From NCBI GenBank assembly GCA_946623915.1, contig CAMORQ010000020.1, positions 1 to 13,146 of the forward strand: 13,146 nt of DNA, read 5' to 3'. How positions within the stretch are numbered: the stretch's first letter is position 1; each line of letters opens with the position of its first letter. The stretch comes from an uncultured Coriobacteriaceae bacterium. Lineage in GTDB: Bacteria > Actinomycetota > Coriobacteriia > Coriobacteriales > Eggerthellaceae. Under the pieces are notes generated by a model. The model had not been told where the DNA came from, did no database searches, and saw only the letters and a list, made by a program, of their open reading frames with translations. Positions 1-6,590 of the stretch are shown in pieces. Made by a program: the position numbers and the translations under genes.

Positions 1-178
1 TGTCCAAAACGAACTCGTCGACAAGTTGCTGGTCTCCTTCGACATGGATGTGCACGCCGTCGACGGCGTTCAGCACCCAACCCGAAAGCAGGTAGCGCTT
101 CGCCAAACGATAGACGAAGGGGCGAAATCCCACCCCTTGCACCACGCCGGTTACCTGTATGTCGAGCGCGTTGAGCAT
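1..178 (-). CDS. hypF: HypF, [NiFe]-hydrogenase maturation carbamoyltransferase, N-terminal fragment (partial)
   Basis: Translating the minus strand from ATG at 178-176 gives 59 open codons that run off the left edge. The start reads MLNALDIQVTGVVQGVGFRP and continues FVYRLAKRYLLSGWVLNAVDG. This is an acylphosphatase-like domain with the catalytic Arg (R19 in VQGVGFR) and Asn (N37 in GWVLN, with G41 following). The extension GFRPFVYRLA is typical of HypF rather than of free acylphosphatase. HypF transfers a carbamoyl group from carbamoyl phosphate to the C-terminal Cys of HypE, to make the cyanide ligands of the [NiFe] centre, in the cytoplasm. The ATG follows the pgi stop by 19 bases with a modest AAGG ribosome site, so it is probably the next gene of the same operon. 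Other hyp genes may follow to the left. A stand-alone acylphosphatase is the less likely alternative, because the frame shows no stop within view. Confidence 0.85.
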   Translation of the reverse strand, partial: MLNALDIQVTGVVQGVGFRPFVYRLAKRYLLSGWVLNAVDGVHIHVEGDQQLVDEFVLD

Positions 179-197
179 GCGGCCTTGTAAGCGAGAG

Positions 198-1907
198 CTA
201 GGAAAGCGTGCGGCAAATGCGATGCACCACTTCGCCGAGCTGGCGCAGAACGATACTCGAGTTGTCGGGCAGGTGCACGTGCATGCAGCGCCGTCCGCGC
301 TCGTTGAGCACCTTCAAATCGCCTTCCGCCTGGGCTTTCGCCAACGCTGCGAGGCTGGGAGCGACTGCATCTTCGAGGGGAATGTCCTTCAGCTCTCCGG
401 CGGACACGATCAAGAACACGCCGTTGTTGGGACCGCCTTTTTGCAGCTGGCCCGTGGAGTGCAGGTAGCGTGGCCCGATTTCCAGACACGATGCAACGCC
501 ACGCTCCGCCGCCACCGAATGGCGGATGGTCTCGAGCGCTTCACGGCGGCCTTCGCCGGCGAACGGCAAGAACGCGTTCAGCGCGAAATAGTCGCCGGGC
601 TTCACGCTGTCGAGTAGGGCATGGAGCGCCACTTCCAGGCTGCGGGCGCCGCGCAGCGCGTCGCTTAGGCGCACTTCCACCTGCCCCATGGAAAGCGAAC
701 CGATGCTGTCCTGCACGAAGTCGGGCTCGGAATGACCGTTCTTCAGGATGTCAAGCACCGCGTTTTTTGCAGCGGACACGTCGGGCTGGTCGAAGGGGCA
801 CACCTGCATGAGGTAACCGCACATGGCGATGGCGTACTCCCACATCACGAAGTGCTCGGCCAGCTCGCACACGTTTTCGATGGAGTATTCCATGCGCGGG
901 ATATCCGGACTCATGTACGAGTAGCTCATCTCGAAGTTCTTGCGCTCGTCCCACAGGTCGGTCTTGGTCTTGTACATGATGGCCGTGCGGTCACCGGTGT
1001 CTTCGGTCATGACCAGCGGGTCGATTTCGATGTTGGGAAGGATGCCTTTGCCGTCCTTGCCCAGGCTTTCCGCCACAAGCTGTTCGATCCACAGGCCCAG
1101 CACGCGGCCGCGCTTGGGAGCCAAGAAGCAGAACTTATCGCGCCCGTCCTGGTAGTTGTCGTACAAAAACGCCGCTAGGCGGATAGCGGGGTTTTCGGGC
1201 GAATCTTCGCTGCACATGCGCTCGGCGTGAACCGCATGCTCCATGAATTCCTTCATGTCGATGCCCACAAGCGCAGTGGGCACCAAGCCGAATACGGAAA
1301 GCGCGCTGAAGCGCCCGCCCACGGACGGCTCGCCCAAAAACAGCGCGTACCACCCCTCATCGATGGCCATGCGCGCAAGCTCCGTTCCCGGGTCGGTGAT
1401 CGCCACCAACTGCTTGGCCACTTTTTCGGGAGGAAGAACGCGTTCCATTTCGGCGCGCACCGCCTTCAGCATCAAACGCGTTTCCACGGTCGTACCGCTC
1501 TTCGACGACACGATGACCATGGTCGATTCAGGGCGCAGGCCGGTCATGATCGACCGGACGCGCACGGGCGAATCCGAGTCGAGCACGCGGAACTTCACCG
1601 TAGCCGAATCTTCCTTGTTATATTTGGTGATGGTCATGGGCGCCTGCGTGGATCCGCCTTCACCGATGAGCAAAACCGCCCGCATGCCCGAAGCGATGGC
1701 CTCCTGCGCGAATTCGACGATACTGCTTACCGGATAGGGCGGGTTGGACGCCAAATCCACCCAGCCCATGAATTCTTCGGCCTCTTTCTGAGCGTGCGGG
1801 TCGAAGTCGTAAACGGTGGCGTCTCTGGCACGAAGCCGGCTGGCCACCTTTTCGTTCACCAACGTATCTGCAGATGGATACATTTGCGTCTTGGCAGATG
1901 CTGCCAT
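198..1907 (-). CDS. pgi: Glucose-6-phosphate isomerase (stand-alone, transaldolase-fusion type)
   Basis: This 569-residue protein should interconvert glucose 6-phosphate and fructose 6-phosphate in the cytoplasm. It has two sugar-isomerase (SIS) lobes. The phosphate-binding loop SSKSGTTVET lies at about 134-143, EPSVGGRFSALS at 193-204, EQLVAESLGKDGKGILP at about 275-291 (with the likely catalytic Glu), and GPRYLHSTGQLQKGGPNNG at about 478-496 (with a conserved His). From memory of the family, the last two motifs match the Pgi half of bifunctional transaldolase/Pgi proteins better than the classical E. coli enzyme, but no transaldolase domain is attached here. The ATG is preceded by AGGAGG seven bases upstream, a near-ideal ribosome site that overlaps the stop codon of the LytTR regulator gene. 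This implies translation in the same operon. Family assignment is firm; the subgroup is inferred. Confidence 0.93.
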   Translation of the reverse strand: MAASAKTQMYPSADTLVNEKVASRLRARDATVYDFDPHAQKEAEEFMGWVDLASNPPYPVSSIVEFAQEAIASGMRAVLLIGEGGSTQAPMTITKYNKEDSATVKFRVLDSDSPVRVRSIMTGLRPESTMVIVSSKSGTTVETRLMLKAVRAEMERVLPPEKVAKQLVAITDPGTELARMAIDEGWYALFLGEPSVGGRFSALSVFGLVPTALVGIDMKEFMEHAVHAERMCSEDSPENPAIRLAAFLYDNYQDGRDKFCFLAPKRGRVLGLWIEQLVAESLGKDGKGILPNIEIDPLVMTEDTGDRTAIMYKTKTDLWDERKNFEMSYSYMSPDIPRMEYSIENVCELAEHFVMWEYAIAMCGYLMQVCPFDQPDVSAAKNAVLDILKNGHSEPDFVQDSIGSLSMGQVEVRLSDALRGARSLEVALHALLDSVKPGDYFALNAFLPFAGEGRREALETIRHSVAAERGVASCLEIGPRYLHSTGQLQKGGPNNGVFLIVSAGELKDIPLEDAVAPSLAALAKAQAEGDLKVLNERGRRCMHVHLPDNSSIVLRQLGEVVHRICRTLS

Positions 1908-1917
1908 GCCAAGCCTC

Positions 1918-2631
1918 CTAGATTTCCAACGCCTTCTTCAGCGCCGCCACGCGCCGGCGGGACACCGGAACCTTTTCTTCGCAGGAATCCAGCGAAAGCA
2001 AGAGCGTGCCGCCGGAGACCATCTCCACTTCCTTCACCTGCGACAGGTTCACCAGGTAACCGCGGTGCACGCGGAAAAACCCGTGGCTTTCCAATTTCTT
2101 TTCCAGCTGAGACAGCGACGAGGTGCTGAAGAACCGGTCCTCGTCTGTTTGCAGGTAGGAATAGTCGTCGCGCGCCATCACGAAGCGGATGGAGTCGACG
2201 CCGATGAGCACCTTCTTGCCGGCCTTTTCGACCGGAATGCGCTCGTTTTTCTGTGCCTGAGCCTGCAGGCGCACCACGTCGCGGACGCGCGAAACCGCCT
2301 GCTGCAAACGCTCCATTTCGACAGGTTTGACCAGGTAGTCGACAGCGTTCACGGAAAAGGCGTCCAGCGCGTATTCGCTATACGCGGTAACGAACACCAC
2401 AGCCGGCGGGTACTTCAGATGCTGAAGCGCGTCTGCCAACTGCAAACCCGTTGCCTCGGGCATGCTGATATCAAGGAACACCAAGTCGCACGGATGCCCT
2501 TTCAGGCACTCGATCGCTTCGCGCACGCTGCCCGCTTCGGCGACCACTTCCACGCGGCCGTCTTCGGCGAGCAGGTAGCGCAGCTCCGAGCGAGCCGGCA
2601 CTTCGTCATCGACGATGATGGCCTTCAGCAC
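1918..2631 (-). CDS. LytTR-family response regulator
   Basis: This 237-residue protein is a cytoplasmic DNA-binding response regulator. The N-terminal receiver domain (about 1-120) has the acidic pair D8-D9, the phospho-acceptor D54 in VFLDISMPEA, the switch residue T82 in FVTAYSEYA, and K102 in VDYLVKPVE. The C-terminal LytTR domain (about 131-234) shows DDYSYL near 155-160, FFRVHRGYLVNLSQV at 185-199 and VPVSRRR at 221-227. LytTR proteins bind paired direct repeats through beta strands instead of a helix-turn-helix. The start is GTG, with AGAGG six bases upstream. The cognate kinase is the gene just upstream, 76 bases away, the usual arrangement for LytS/LytR-type pairs. Target genes cannot be read from sequence; the neighbouring TauE-like transporter is a reasonable candidate by context only. 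Confidence 0.92.
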   Translation of the reverse strand: MLKAIIVDDEVPARSELRYLLAEDGRVEVVAEAGSVREAIECLKGHPCDLVFLDISMPEATGLQLADALQHLKYPPAVVFVTAYSEYALDAFSVNAVDYLVKPVEMERLQQAVSRVRDVVRLQAQAQKNERIPVEKAGKKVLIGVDSIRFVMARDDYSYLQTDEDRFFSTSSLSQLEKKLESHGFFRVHRGYLVNLSQVKEVEMVSGGTLLLSLDSCEEKVPVSRRRVAALKKALEI

Positions 2632-2650
2632 AACGCACCTCTTACAGCAA

Positions 2651-2668
2651 TCTCGCCGCAGCGCGAGA
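2651..2668 (-). promoter_or_regulatory. Hairpin in the leader of the LytTR regulator gene
   Basis: The 76-base gap between kinase and regulator holds a perfect 6-bp stem (TCTCGC / GCGAGA) with a 6-base loop. It is not followed by a T-run, so it is not an intrinsic terminator. It may stabilise or regulate the regulator mRNA, or be chance in GC-rich DNA. Confidence 0.25.
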
Positions 2669-2696
2669 CGGCTACAGCGTTAACCAATATCGTGCA

Positions 2697-2702
2697 ATTA
2701 TA
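2697..2702 (-). promoter_or_regulatory. Possible internal -10 box before the LytTR regulator gene
   Basis: TATAAT on the minus strand lies a few bases after the kinase stop codon and 65 bases before the GTG start of the regulator. No convincing -35 hexamer is seen at 16-18 bases. It could let the regulator, pgi and hypF be transcribed separately from the upstream genes. Confidence 0.3.
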
Positions 2703-2707
2703 ACGGC

Positions 2708-4060
2708 TTACGTGGACGATTCCCGTAAATGCGCCGCTTCTTCACCTGCGATGCCCAGATGCTTGACGCCACCTTCCACACAGCCGCCCCGCAAGAACAG
2801 CGTAACCGTGCATCCCTTGCCTTCTTCGCTTTCGATGCTCATGCGCGATTCGTTCCCGTAATAGGCGCGCACGCGTTCCTGGATGTTGCGCAGGGCGATT
2901 CCCAAACCTTCCGAAGAGGACCCCTGGTTCAAGCCGGCATGGACCCCTTCGCTCATGCCCACTCCGTCGTCGGCGACCACAATGGTCAAATCCCCGCCCG
3001 ACTCGTGTGCCGTACAGGTTATGTGCAGTGTTCCTTCGGACGGCATACCGTGGCGCACGGCGTTTTCCACAAGCGGCTGGACCATGAACGCGGGGACGTA
3101 GCAGCCGAGCAGTCTTTCTTCCACCTGGACGTAAAACTGCAAGCGCTCTTCGCCGAAACGCGCGATTTCGAACCCCACGTAGCGCTTCGTCTGGTCTAGC
3201 TCGCGTTCAAGCGTTATCAGGTCGGAGGAGTTTTCCAGGGTTGATCGGTAGAAGACGGCGAACTCGCGCAGGAGGCCGCGCGCCTGGTAGGGATCGGTGC
3301 GGATGAGCGCTGCGATCGTATTGATGGTGTTGAACAGGAAGTGCGGGTTGATCTGGCTTTGCAGCACTTTCAGCTCCATCGATGTAGCCAGCTTGCGCTG
3401 CTCTTCGAGGGCACGTGCGGCCGCTTGCGTGGAAAGCAGCTCGGCGAAACCGAGCGCGATGGATTCCTGCGTTTCCGAAAGGCGACGAGCCGATGGGTAG
3501 AAGAATTTCAGGGCCCCTATGGTTTCTCCGCCGACCACAAGCGGCGCGATGATGGCCGCGCGGATCGTGCTGGACTCGGGAAGGCCAATCTCTTCGCGCG
3601 TGTGCAGGATGCGCACCTGACCGTCCGCGATAACGTTGCGTGTCGCCTGCGTGTGAATCGGCGATCCCACGACGTTGAATTCGCTGTCGCGGCCGGCATA
3701 GCCCAGAATGCGCTCCGTGTCGGTTACGGCCACGGCAACCGCCGAGGTCGCAGGCAGCATCAACTCGCAAATCTCCTGGGACCCTGACTCGTAGAACCCT
3801 TCATCGCTCATGGCTTCGAGGGTATCGCTTGCCAAGGTGAGCACAGCGTTGGACTGCGATGCGCGCACCCGGTCGGGCTCGAGCCACAGGCCGATGAGCA
3901 CCAGCAAGCTGGCGGTGAACGTGACGCCGGCGATGAACAAGGCGACGATCACGCGATGCGGACTGACCAAGTTCACGAACAGCACTGCGGCTGACACGGC
4001 AGCGATCAGCACCAACGCAATTTCGGCAATAAGGAGCTGTCTGCGACGCGCAAGGCCCAT
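2708..4060 (-). CDS. LytS-type sensor histidine kinase with GAF domain
   Basis: This 450-residue membrane kinase is the likely partner of the LytTR regulator downstream. Two membrane spans (about 10-30 and 38-60) are joined by only a few residues (SPHR), so there is almost no outside loop. A GAF-like domain follows (about 75-215), then a short helix. The His_kinase segment KVLQSQINPHFLFNTINTI places the phospho-acceptor at H240. The ATPase domain has the N-box QPLVENAVRHG (328-338), DDGVGM (364-369) and GLGIALRN (385-392). Typical LytS proteins have five or more spans, so the input here is probably sensed in the membrane or by the cytoplasmic GAF domain. The ATG lies one base after the transporter stop, with a GGTGGGA ribosome site inside the transporter gene. 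Translational coupling is therefore likely. The signal is unknown. Confidence 0.9.
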   Translation of the reverse strand: MGLARRRQLLIAEIALVLIAAVSAAVLFVNLVSPHRVIVALFIAGVTFTASLLVLIGLWLEPDRVRASQSNAVLTLASDTLEAMSDEGFYESGSQEICELMLPATSAVAVAVTDTERILGYAGRDSEFNVVGSPIHTQATRNVIADGQVRILHTREEIGLPESSTIRAAIIAPLVVGGETIGALKFFYPSARRLSETQESIALGFAELLSTQAAARALEEQRKLATSMELKVLQSQINPHFLFNTINTIAALIRTDPYQARGLLREFAVFYRSTLENSSDLITLERELDQTKRYVGFEIARFGEERLQFYVQVEERLLGCYVPAFMVQPLVENAVRHGMPSEGTLHITCTAHESGGDLTIVVADDGVGMSEGVHAGLNQGSSSEGLGIALRNIQERVRAYYGNESRMSIESEEGKGCTVTLFLRGGCVEGGVKHLGIAGEEAAHLRESST

Positions 4061-4061
4061 G

Positions 4062-4901
4062 CTATCCCACCACGAATTCGTTGATGGCCATGAGCGCGGC
4101 GACGAACAGGAGGAACATGCCGAACCCCAAACGAAGCGAACGCTCGGGGATGCGTTTGATCAGGTTCGCGCTGCCCATGGCCGCCGGAATGGATCCCGCT
4201 GCCGTCGCCAACCCCACCACGATGTCCACGTTGCCCATAGCACCCTGGGAAATCGCCCCCGACATGGCCAAAATAGCAACGGCAAGCAACGACGTAGGCG
4301 AAGCGTGCTTCATGGAGATGCCCACGCCCGAAAGGAAAATGGGCACCATCAGAAAACCGCCGCCGAGGCCGACGTAGCCCCCGGCCACGCCGGCAACCAA
4401 ACCCGCCACAGCTCCGATGGCATACTGCTTGCGGGAAAGCTTAGGCGCGGGCGGCACTTCGACCGCGGTCGCACCTCCTGCCTTGCCCGCTTTGCCCGCA
4501 TTGCCGAGCTTGCTACCAGAGACGCCCGTCTTCGGTACGGCAAGCCCCTTGCGAATCATGGTGATGGCCGAATATGCAACGACCGCCGCCGTTGCCGTCA
4601 TGACCAACCAGGCCGGCGACATGGTGGCAAGCCGCACGCCCAACGGAGCAGTAAGCGCTCCGCACGCGCCGGCAATCAGTCCCAGGGGCACAATGCACAA
4701 ACGGTTTCTGATGTGGGCAACAGACCCGGCAACGGAGGTGAATATCATCGTGAACAGCGACGTGCCCGTCGCCGCCAGCGCGCTCATGCCGAAACCGAGG
4801 CGGAACAGGGGGACCATCATCGATCCGCCCCCCACGCCCAAGAGGCCCGAAATCCCGCCGATACCCACGCCACACAGCGCTGCAAGCAAGAATCGAATCA
4901 C
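4062..4901 (-). CDS. TauE/SafE-family membrane transporter
   Basis: This 279-residue integral membrane protein has the family's internal duplication. Each half opens with a glycine-rich signature: SGLLGVGGGSMMVPLF at about 18-33 and GGYVGLGGGFLMVPIF at about 174-189. About eight hydrophobic spans are visible. The halves are joined by a Gly/Ala/Lys-rich linker (about 117-158) that looks longer than usual. The family moves sulfite, sulfonates, sulfoacetate and other small organic anions, usually outward, but the substrate cannot be told from sequence. The start is GTG with AGAGG about ten bases upstream, 19 bases after the glycosyltransferase stop. Its own stop is one base from the start of the kinase gene. 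This suggests that the transporter and two-component system act on the same compound, which is inference from context. Confidence 0.9.
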   Translation of the reverse strand: MIRFLLAALCGVGIGGISGLLGVGGGSMMVPLFRLGFGMSALAATGTSLFTMIFTSVAGSVAHIRNRLCIVPLGLIAGACGALTAPLGVRLATMSPAWLVMTATAAVVAYSAITMIRKGLAVPKTGVSGSKLGNAGKAGKAGGATAVEVPPAPKLSRKQYAIGAVAGLVAGVAGGYVGLGGGFLMVPIFLSGVGISMKHASPTSLLAVAILAMSGAISQGAMGNVDIVVGLATAAGSIPAAMGSANLIKRIPERSLRLGFGMFLLFVAALMAINEFVVG

Positions 4902-4920
4902 AAGCGGAAGACCTCTTGCG

Positions 4921-6198
4921 CTATTCGTCGAGGTTCAGGCGGATTTCGCCTGTCGAACCCGGGTCGATGTAACGAGGCTCGCGCGGACGCCCCGTGGCTT
5001 CGTCCACGCTGACGACCGAGCGCAACAGTGCCGCAGACAGCTCTTTGTCGCCTTCGGTGCGAGACATCAGCTCGGGCCACACTGCCTGGAACCCGAAGTA
5101 CTTGGTGCAGTTTTCCTGGGCGTACTCTTCCGCTTCGCGCGACGCCACACTCGCCGCTTCTCGGTAGGCGGCCTTGTCGGGGCGGCCGAGGCTGCGCAGC
5201 CACGCCGTGCGGCGAATGCGCTTTTCGATCCCCTCTTCCAGGAAGGGACCGGGATACGGCTCGAGGGACGATGGCTTTATCTGCTGCAGGTCTACCTGCG
5301 AGCGGCTGTATTCGATCTTGCGGAATTCGTAGAGCCAGCGGTAGATGTCCTGACGGAAGCGCGTGCCTTCGCTGCGCGTTTCGGGGGGCAAATGCCGCAG
5401 CTGCCATTGGTTGTCGAACCACATGTCCGACCCGTACATGCGCAGGTTCAGCAGGTAGTCCAGATCCTCGCCACGCACGCACCAGGGATCGAACGCCAGG
5501 CGCTTGAACGCTTCCCGGTGGATAGCCAAGCAACCTCCGCACACATGGTTCGAACGCGACAAGCGCGGGCCGCGCATGGCTTTGTCAATCCACTTGTTGA
5601 AAGCGCTGCCCTGCTCCCAGTAGCGGTTGTACCACTTGTTCTGGCTCATGGAATGGTAGGTGCCTTCGGCGTTTAAGTAATAGCCGGTCTTCGCCAGAAT
5701 GGGAATACCGCGCTTGGTCAGCTTGCCCAAACCATAGGCGGCCTTGGACACGAATTCGCGGTCGTCGACCACTTCGTCGTCATCCAAAAACACCACGGCG
5801 TCGAATCCCAGCACGTTTGCCAGGACCAGCCCCAGATTGCGCACGGCGCTGTAACCGGCAAGCCCGATTTCCTCTTCGAGACCTTCGAAACCCAGCTGCG
5901 CGAAACGTTCGCGCACAAGCGCCAGCTCCTTGCCGCCCACAACCAAGATGTCAAGCGAGGTGAACGCGTCGCAGATAGCGTGCACTTCGGCGACCGCCTC
6001 TTCCTGGATTTCTTCGTCGGCGGCAACGAGCACCGCGATCGGCACCATCTGGTTCACGCCGCCCATCGACTCGAGACAGCGCGAAAGGTCTTCGATGCGC
6101 CCAAGCACAGAAGGATGGTCGTACGTTGTTGCCAGAGTCTTTCCGCTCCGTTGCGAGCGGTCGGTGACGAAAACCGGTATCACCATCAGTGGATTCAC
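4921..6198 (-). CDS. GT-A-fold glycosyltransferase (GT2-like)
   Basis: This 425-residue soluble protein is a probable nucleotide-sugar-dependent glycosyltransferase. The N-terminal part is a Rossmann-like GT-A fold. GYSAVRNLGLVLANVLGFDA (115-134) leads to AVVFLDDDEVVDD, with the metal-binding DDD at 139-141. CGGCLAIHREAF (220-231) and the acceptor/catalytic-type motif RGEDLDYLL (242-250) follow, and H269 in QLRHLPP may be the third metal ligand. The C-terminal 130 residues are helical and charged, without membrane spans. Donor and acceptor are not recognisable; I give no gene name. The start is GTG, with AAGGAAG placed about seven bases upstream. An in-frame ATG four codons later is a weaker choice. 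It is the first gene of the minus-strand operon, which is followed by a transporter and a two-component system. Its link to the isomerase later in the operon could be sugar supply, but this is speculative. Confidence 0.8.
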   Translation of the reverse strand: MNPLMVIPVFVTDRSQRSGKTLATTYDHPSVLGRIEDLSRCLESMGGVNQMVPIAVLVAADEEIQEEAVAEVHAICDAFTSLDILVVGGKELALVRERFAQLGFEGLEEEIGLAGYSAVRNLGLVLANVLGFDAVVFLDDDEVVDDREFVSKAAYGLGKLTKRGIPILAKTGYYLNAEGTYHSMSQNKWYNRYWEQGSAFNKWIDKAMRGPRLSRSNHVCGGCLAIHREAFKRLAFDPWCVRGEDLDYLLNLRMYGSDMWFDNQWQLRHLPPETRSEGTRFRQDIYRWLYEFRKIEYSRSQVDLQQIKPSSLEPYPGPFLEEGIEKRIRRTAWLRSLGRPDKAAYREAASVASREAEEYAQENCTKYFGFQAVWPELMSRTEGDKELSAALLRSVVSVDEATGRPREPRYIDPGSTGEIRLNLDE

Positions 6199-6225
6199 GG
6201 AATCACTTCCTTTATGTAGCGTGGC

Positions 6226-6279
6226 TTACCCTGCCAGCATCGTTGCGTACAGATTCTGATGCTCTACGTTGTCGCTCAC
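6226..6279 (-). other. Possible 17-codon leader ORF in the operon 5' region
   Basis: Between the -10 box and the glycosyltransferase start, a GTG-initiated frame encodes MSDNVEHQNLYATMLAG and ends with TAA 27 bases before the glycosyltransferase GTG. The ribosome site is weak (AGGCG about ten bases upstream). Its first codon lies only some ten bases from the expected transcript start. It could be a regulatory leader peptide or chance. Confidence 0.18.
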
Positions 6280-6294
6280 GCCGTCGAAGCGCCT

Positions 6295-6300
6295 ATTATA
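6295..6300 (-). promoter_or_regulatory. Probable -10 box of the glycosyltransferase operon
   Basis: The minus strand reads GGGGGTATAATAGG about 97 bases before the glycosyltransferase start. The hexamer is a perfect TATAAT, but no good -35 hexamer lies at 16-18 bases, so an activator may be needed. The predicted transcript start is near 6288, giving a leader of about 90 bases. Confidence 0.45.
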
Positions 6301-6360
6301 CCCCCTTGGTTTGCAAGGCCGTTGTGCGACAGACAAGCGGACAGCAAAGCCACACGCGAG

Positions 6361-6480
6361 CACACGGGGCGCTGGCGCGAGGGCGCAGGGGATGCGGGAA
6401 GTACAGGGGCGCGGGCGGGGGTTGCGAGGGGCGCGGGCGGGGCGTGCGGGGCGTGCGTGCGTGAGCGGGGGTTGCAAGGG
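6361..6480 (-). terminator. Strand-biased G-rich/C-rich block: possible Rho-dependent termination region or G-quadruplex
   Basis: By hand count, about 71 of 120 plus-strand bases are G and about 25 are C, far from the balance seen in the flanking genes. RNA made from the minus strand would be C-rich and G-poor, the hallmark of Rho-loading (rut) sites, just after the 675-codon gene. The plus strand, the template for that transcript, has many runs of three to five Gs able to form a G-quadruplex. No coding region is supported here. Function is inferred from base composition only. Confidence 0.35.
6406..6442. repeat. Two 15-bp direct repeats with 22-bp period
   Basis: GGGGCGCGGGCGGGG occurs at 6406-6420 and again at 6428-6442, an exact copy. 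The spacer element GGGGGTTGC (6417-6425) recurs at 6467-6475. It looks like a decayed short tandem repeat within the G-rich block. Confidence 0.7.
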
Positions 6481-6515
6481 GCATGGGCGTGAATAGATAA
6501 TTCTCCGTGACGTTC

Positions 6516-6545
6516 TAAAAGTATACCTTACAAGGAATACTTTTA
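6516..6545. promoter_or_regulatory. Near-perfect 30-bp AT-rich palindrome
   Basis: The left arm TAAAAGTATACCTT and right arm AAGGAATACTTTTA are 14-bp inverted copies with one mismatch around a central AC. It is AT-rich in a GC-rich region and lies 46 bases downstream of the 675-codon gene. It resembles an operator for a dimeric regulator or a recombinase site. It could also act as a weak bidirectional terminator, since the arms end in AAAA/TTTT, but the stem is AT-rich and no further T-run follows. Confidence 0.55.
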
Positions 6546-6590
6546 TGGAACGGGTGCCGACGGCTGCGGTCGCTCGGCTAGACGCTCCTC

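Noticed and set aside
1227..2129. Long plus-strand frame of about 300 codons opposite pgi and the LytTR regulator gene
   Set aside because: His/Arg-rich composition with no motif; it is the complement of two certain genes in GC-rich DNA.
3810..5676. Two overlapping plus-strand frames of about 400 codons opposite the kinase, transporter and glycosyltransferase genes
   Set aside because: They cross three clear genes, have skewed Arg/His/Ala composition and no recognisable domain.
6406..6475. CRISPR-like array
   Set aside because: Only two exact 15-bp copies with 7-bp spacers of similar sequence; too short and low-complexity, and no cas gene is present.
6553..6576. GC-rich hairpin just after the 675-codon gene stop as a terminator
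   Set aside because: Only a five-bp stem (GCCGA/TCGGC) with a 13-base loop and no T-run after it.
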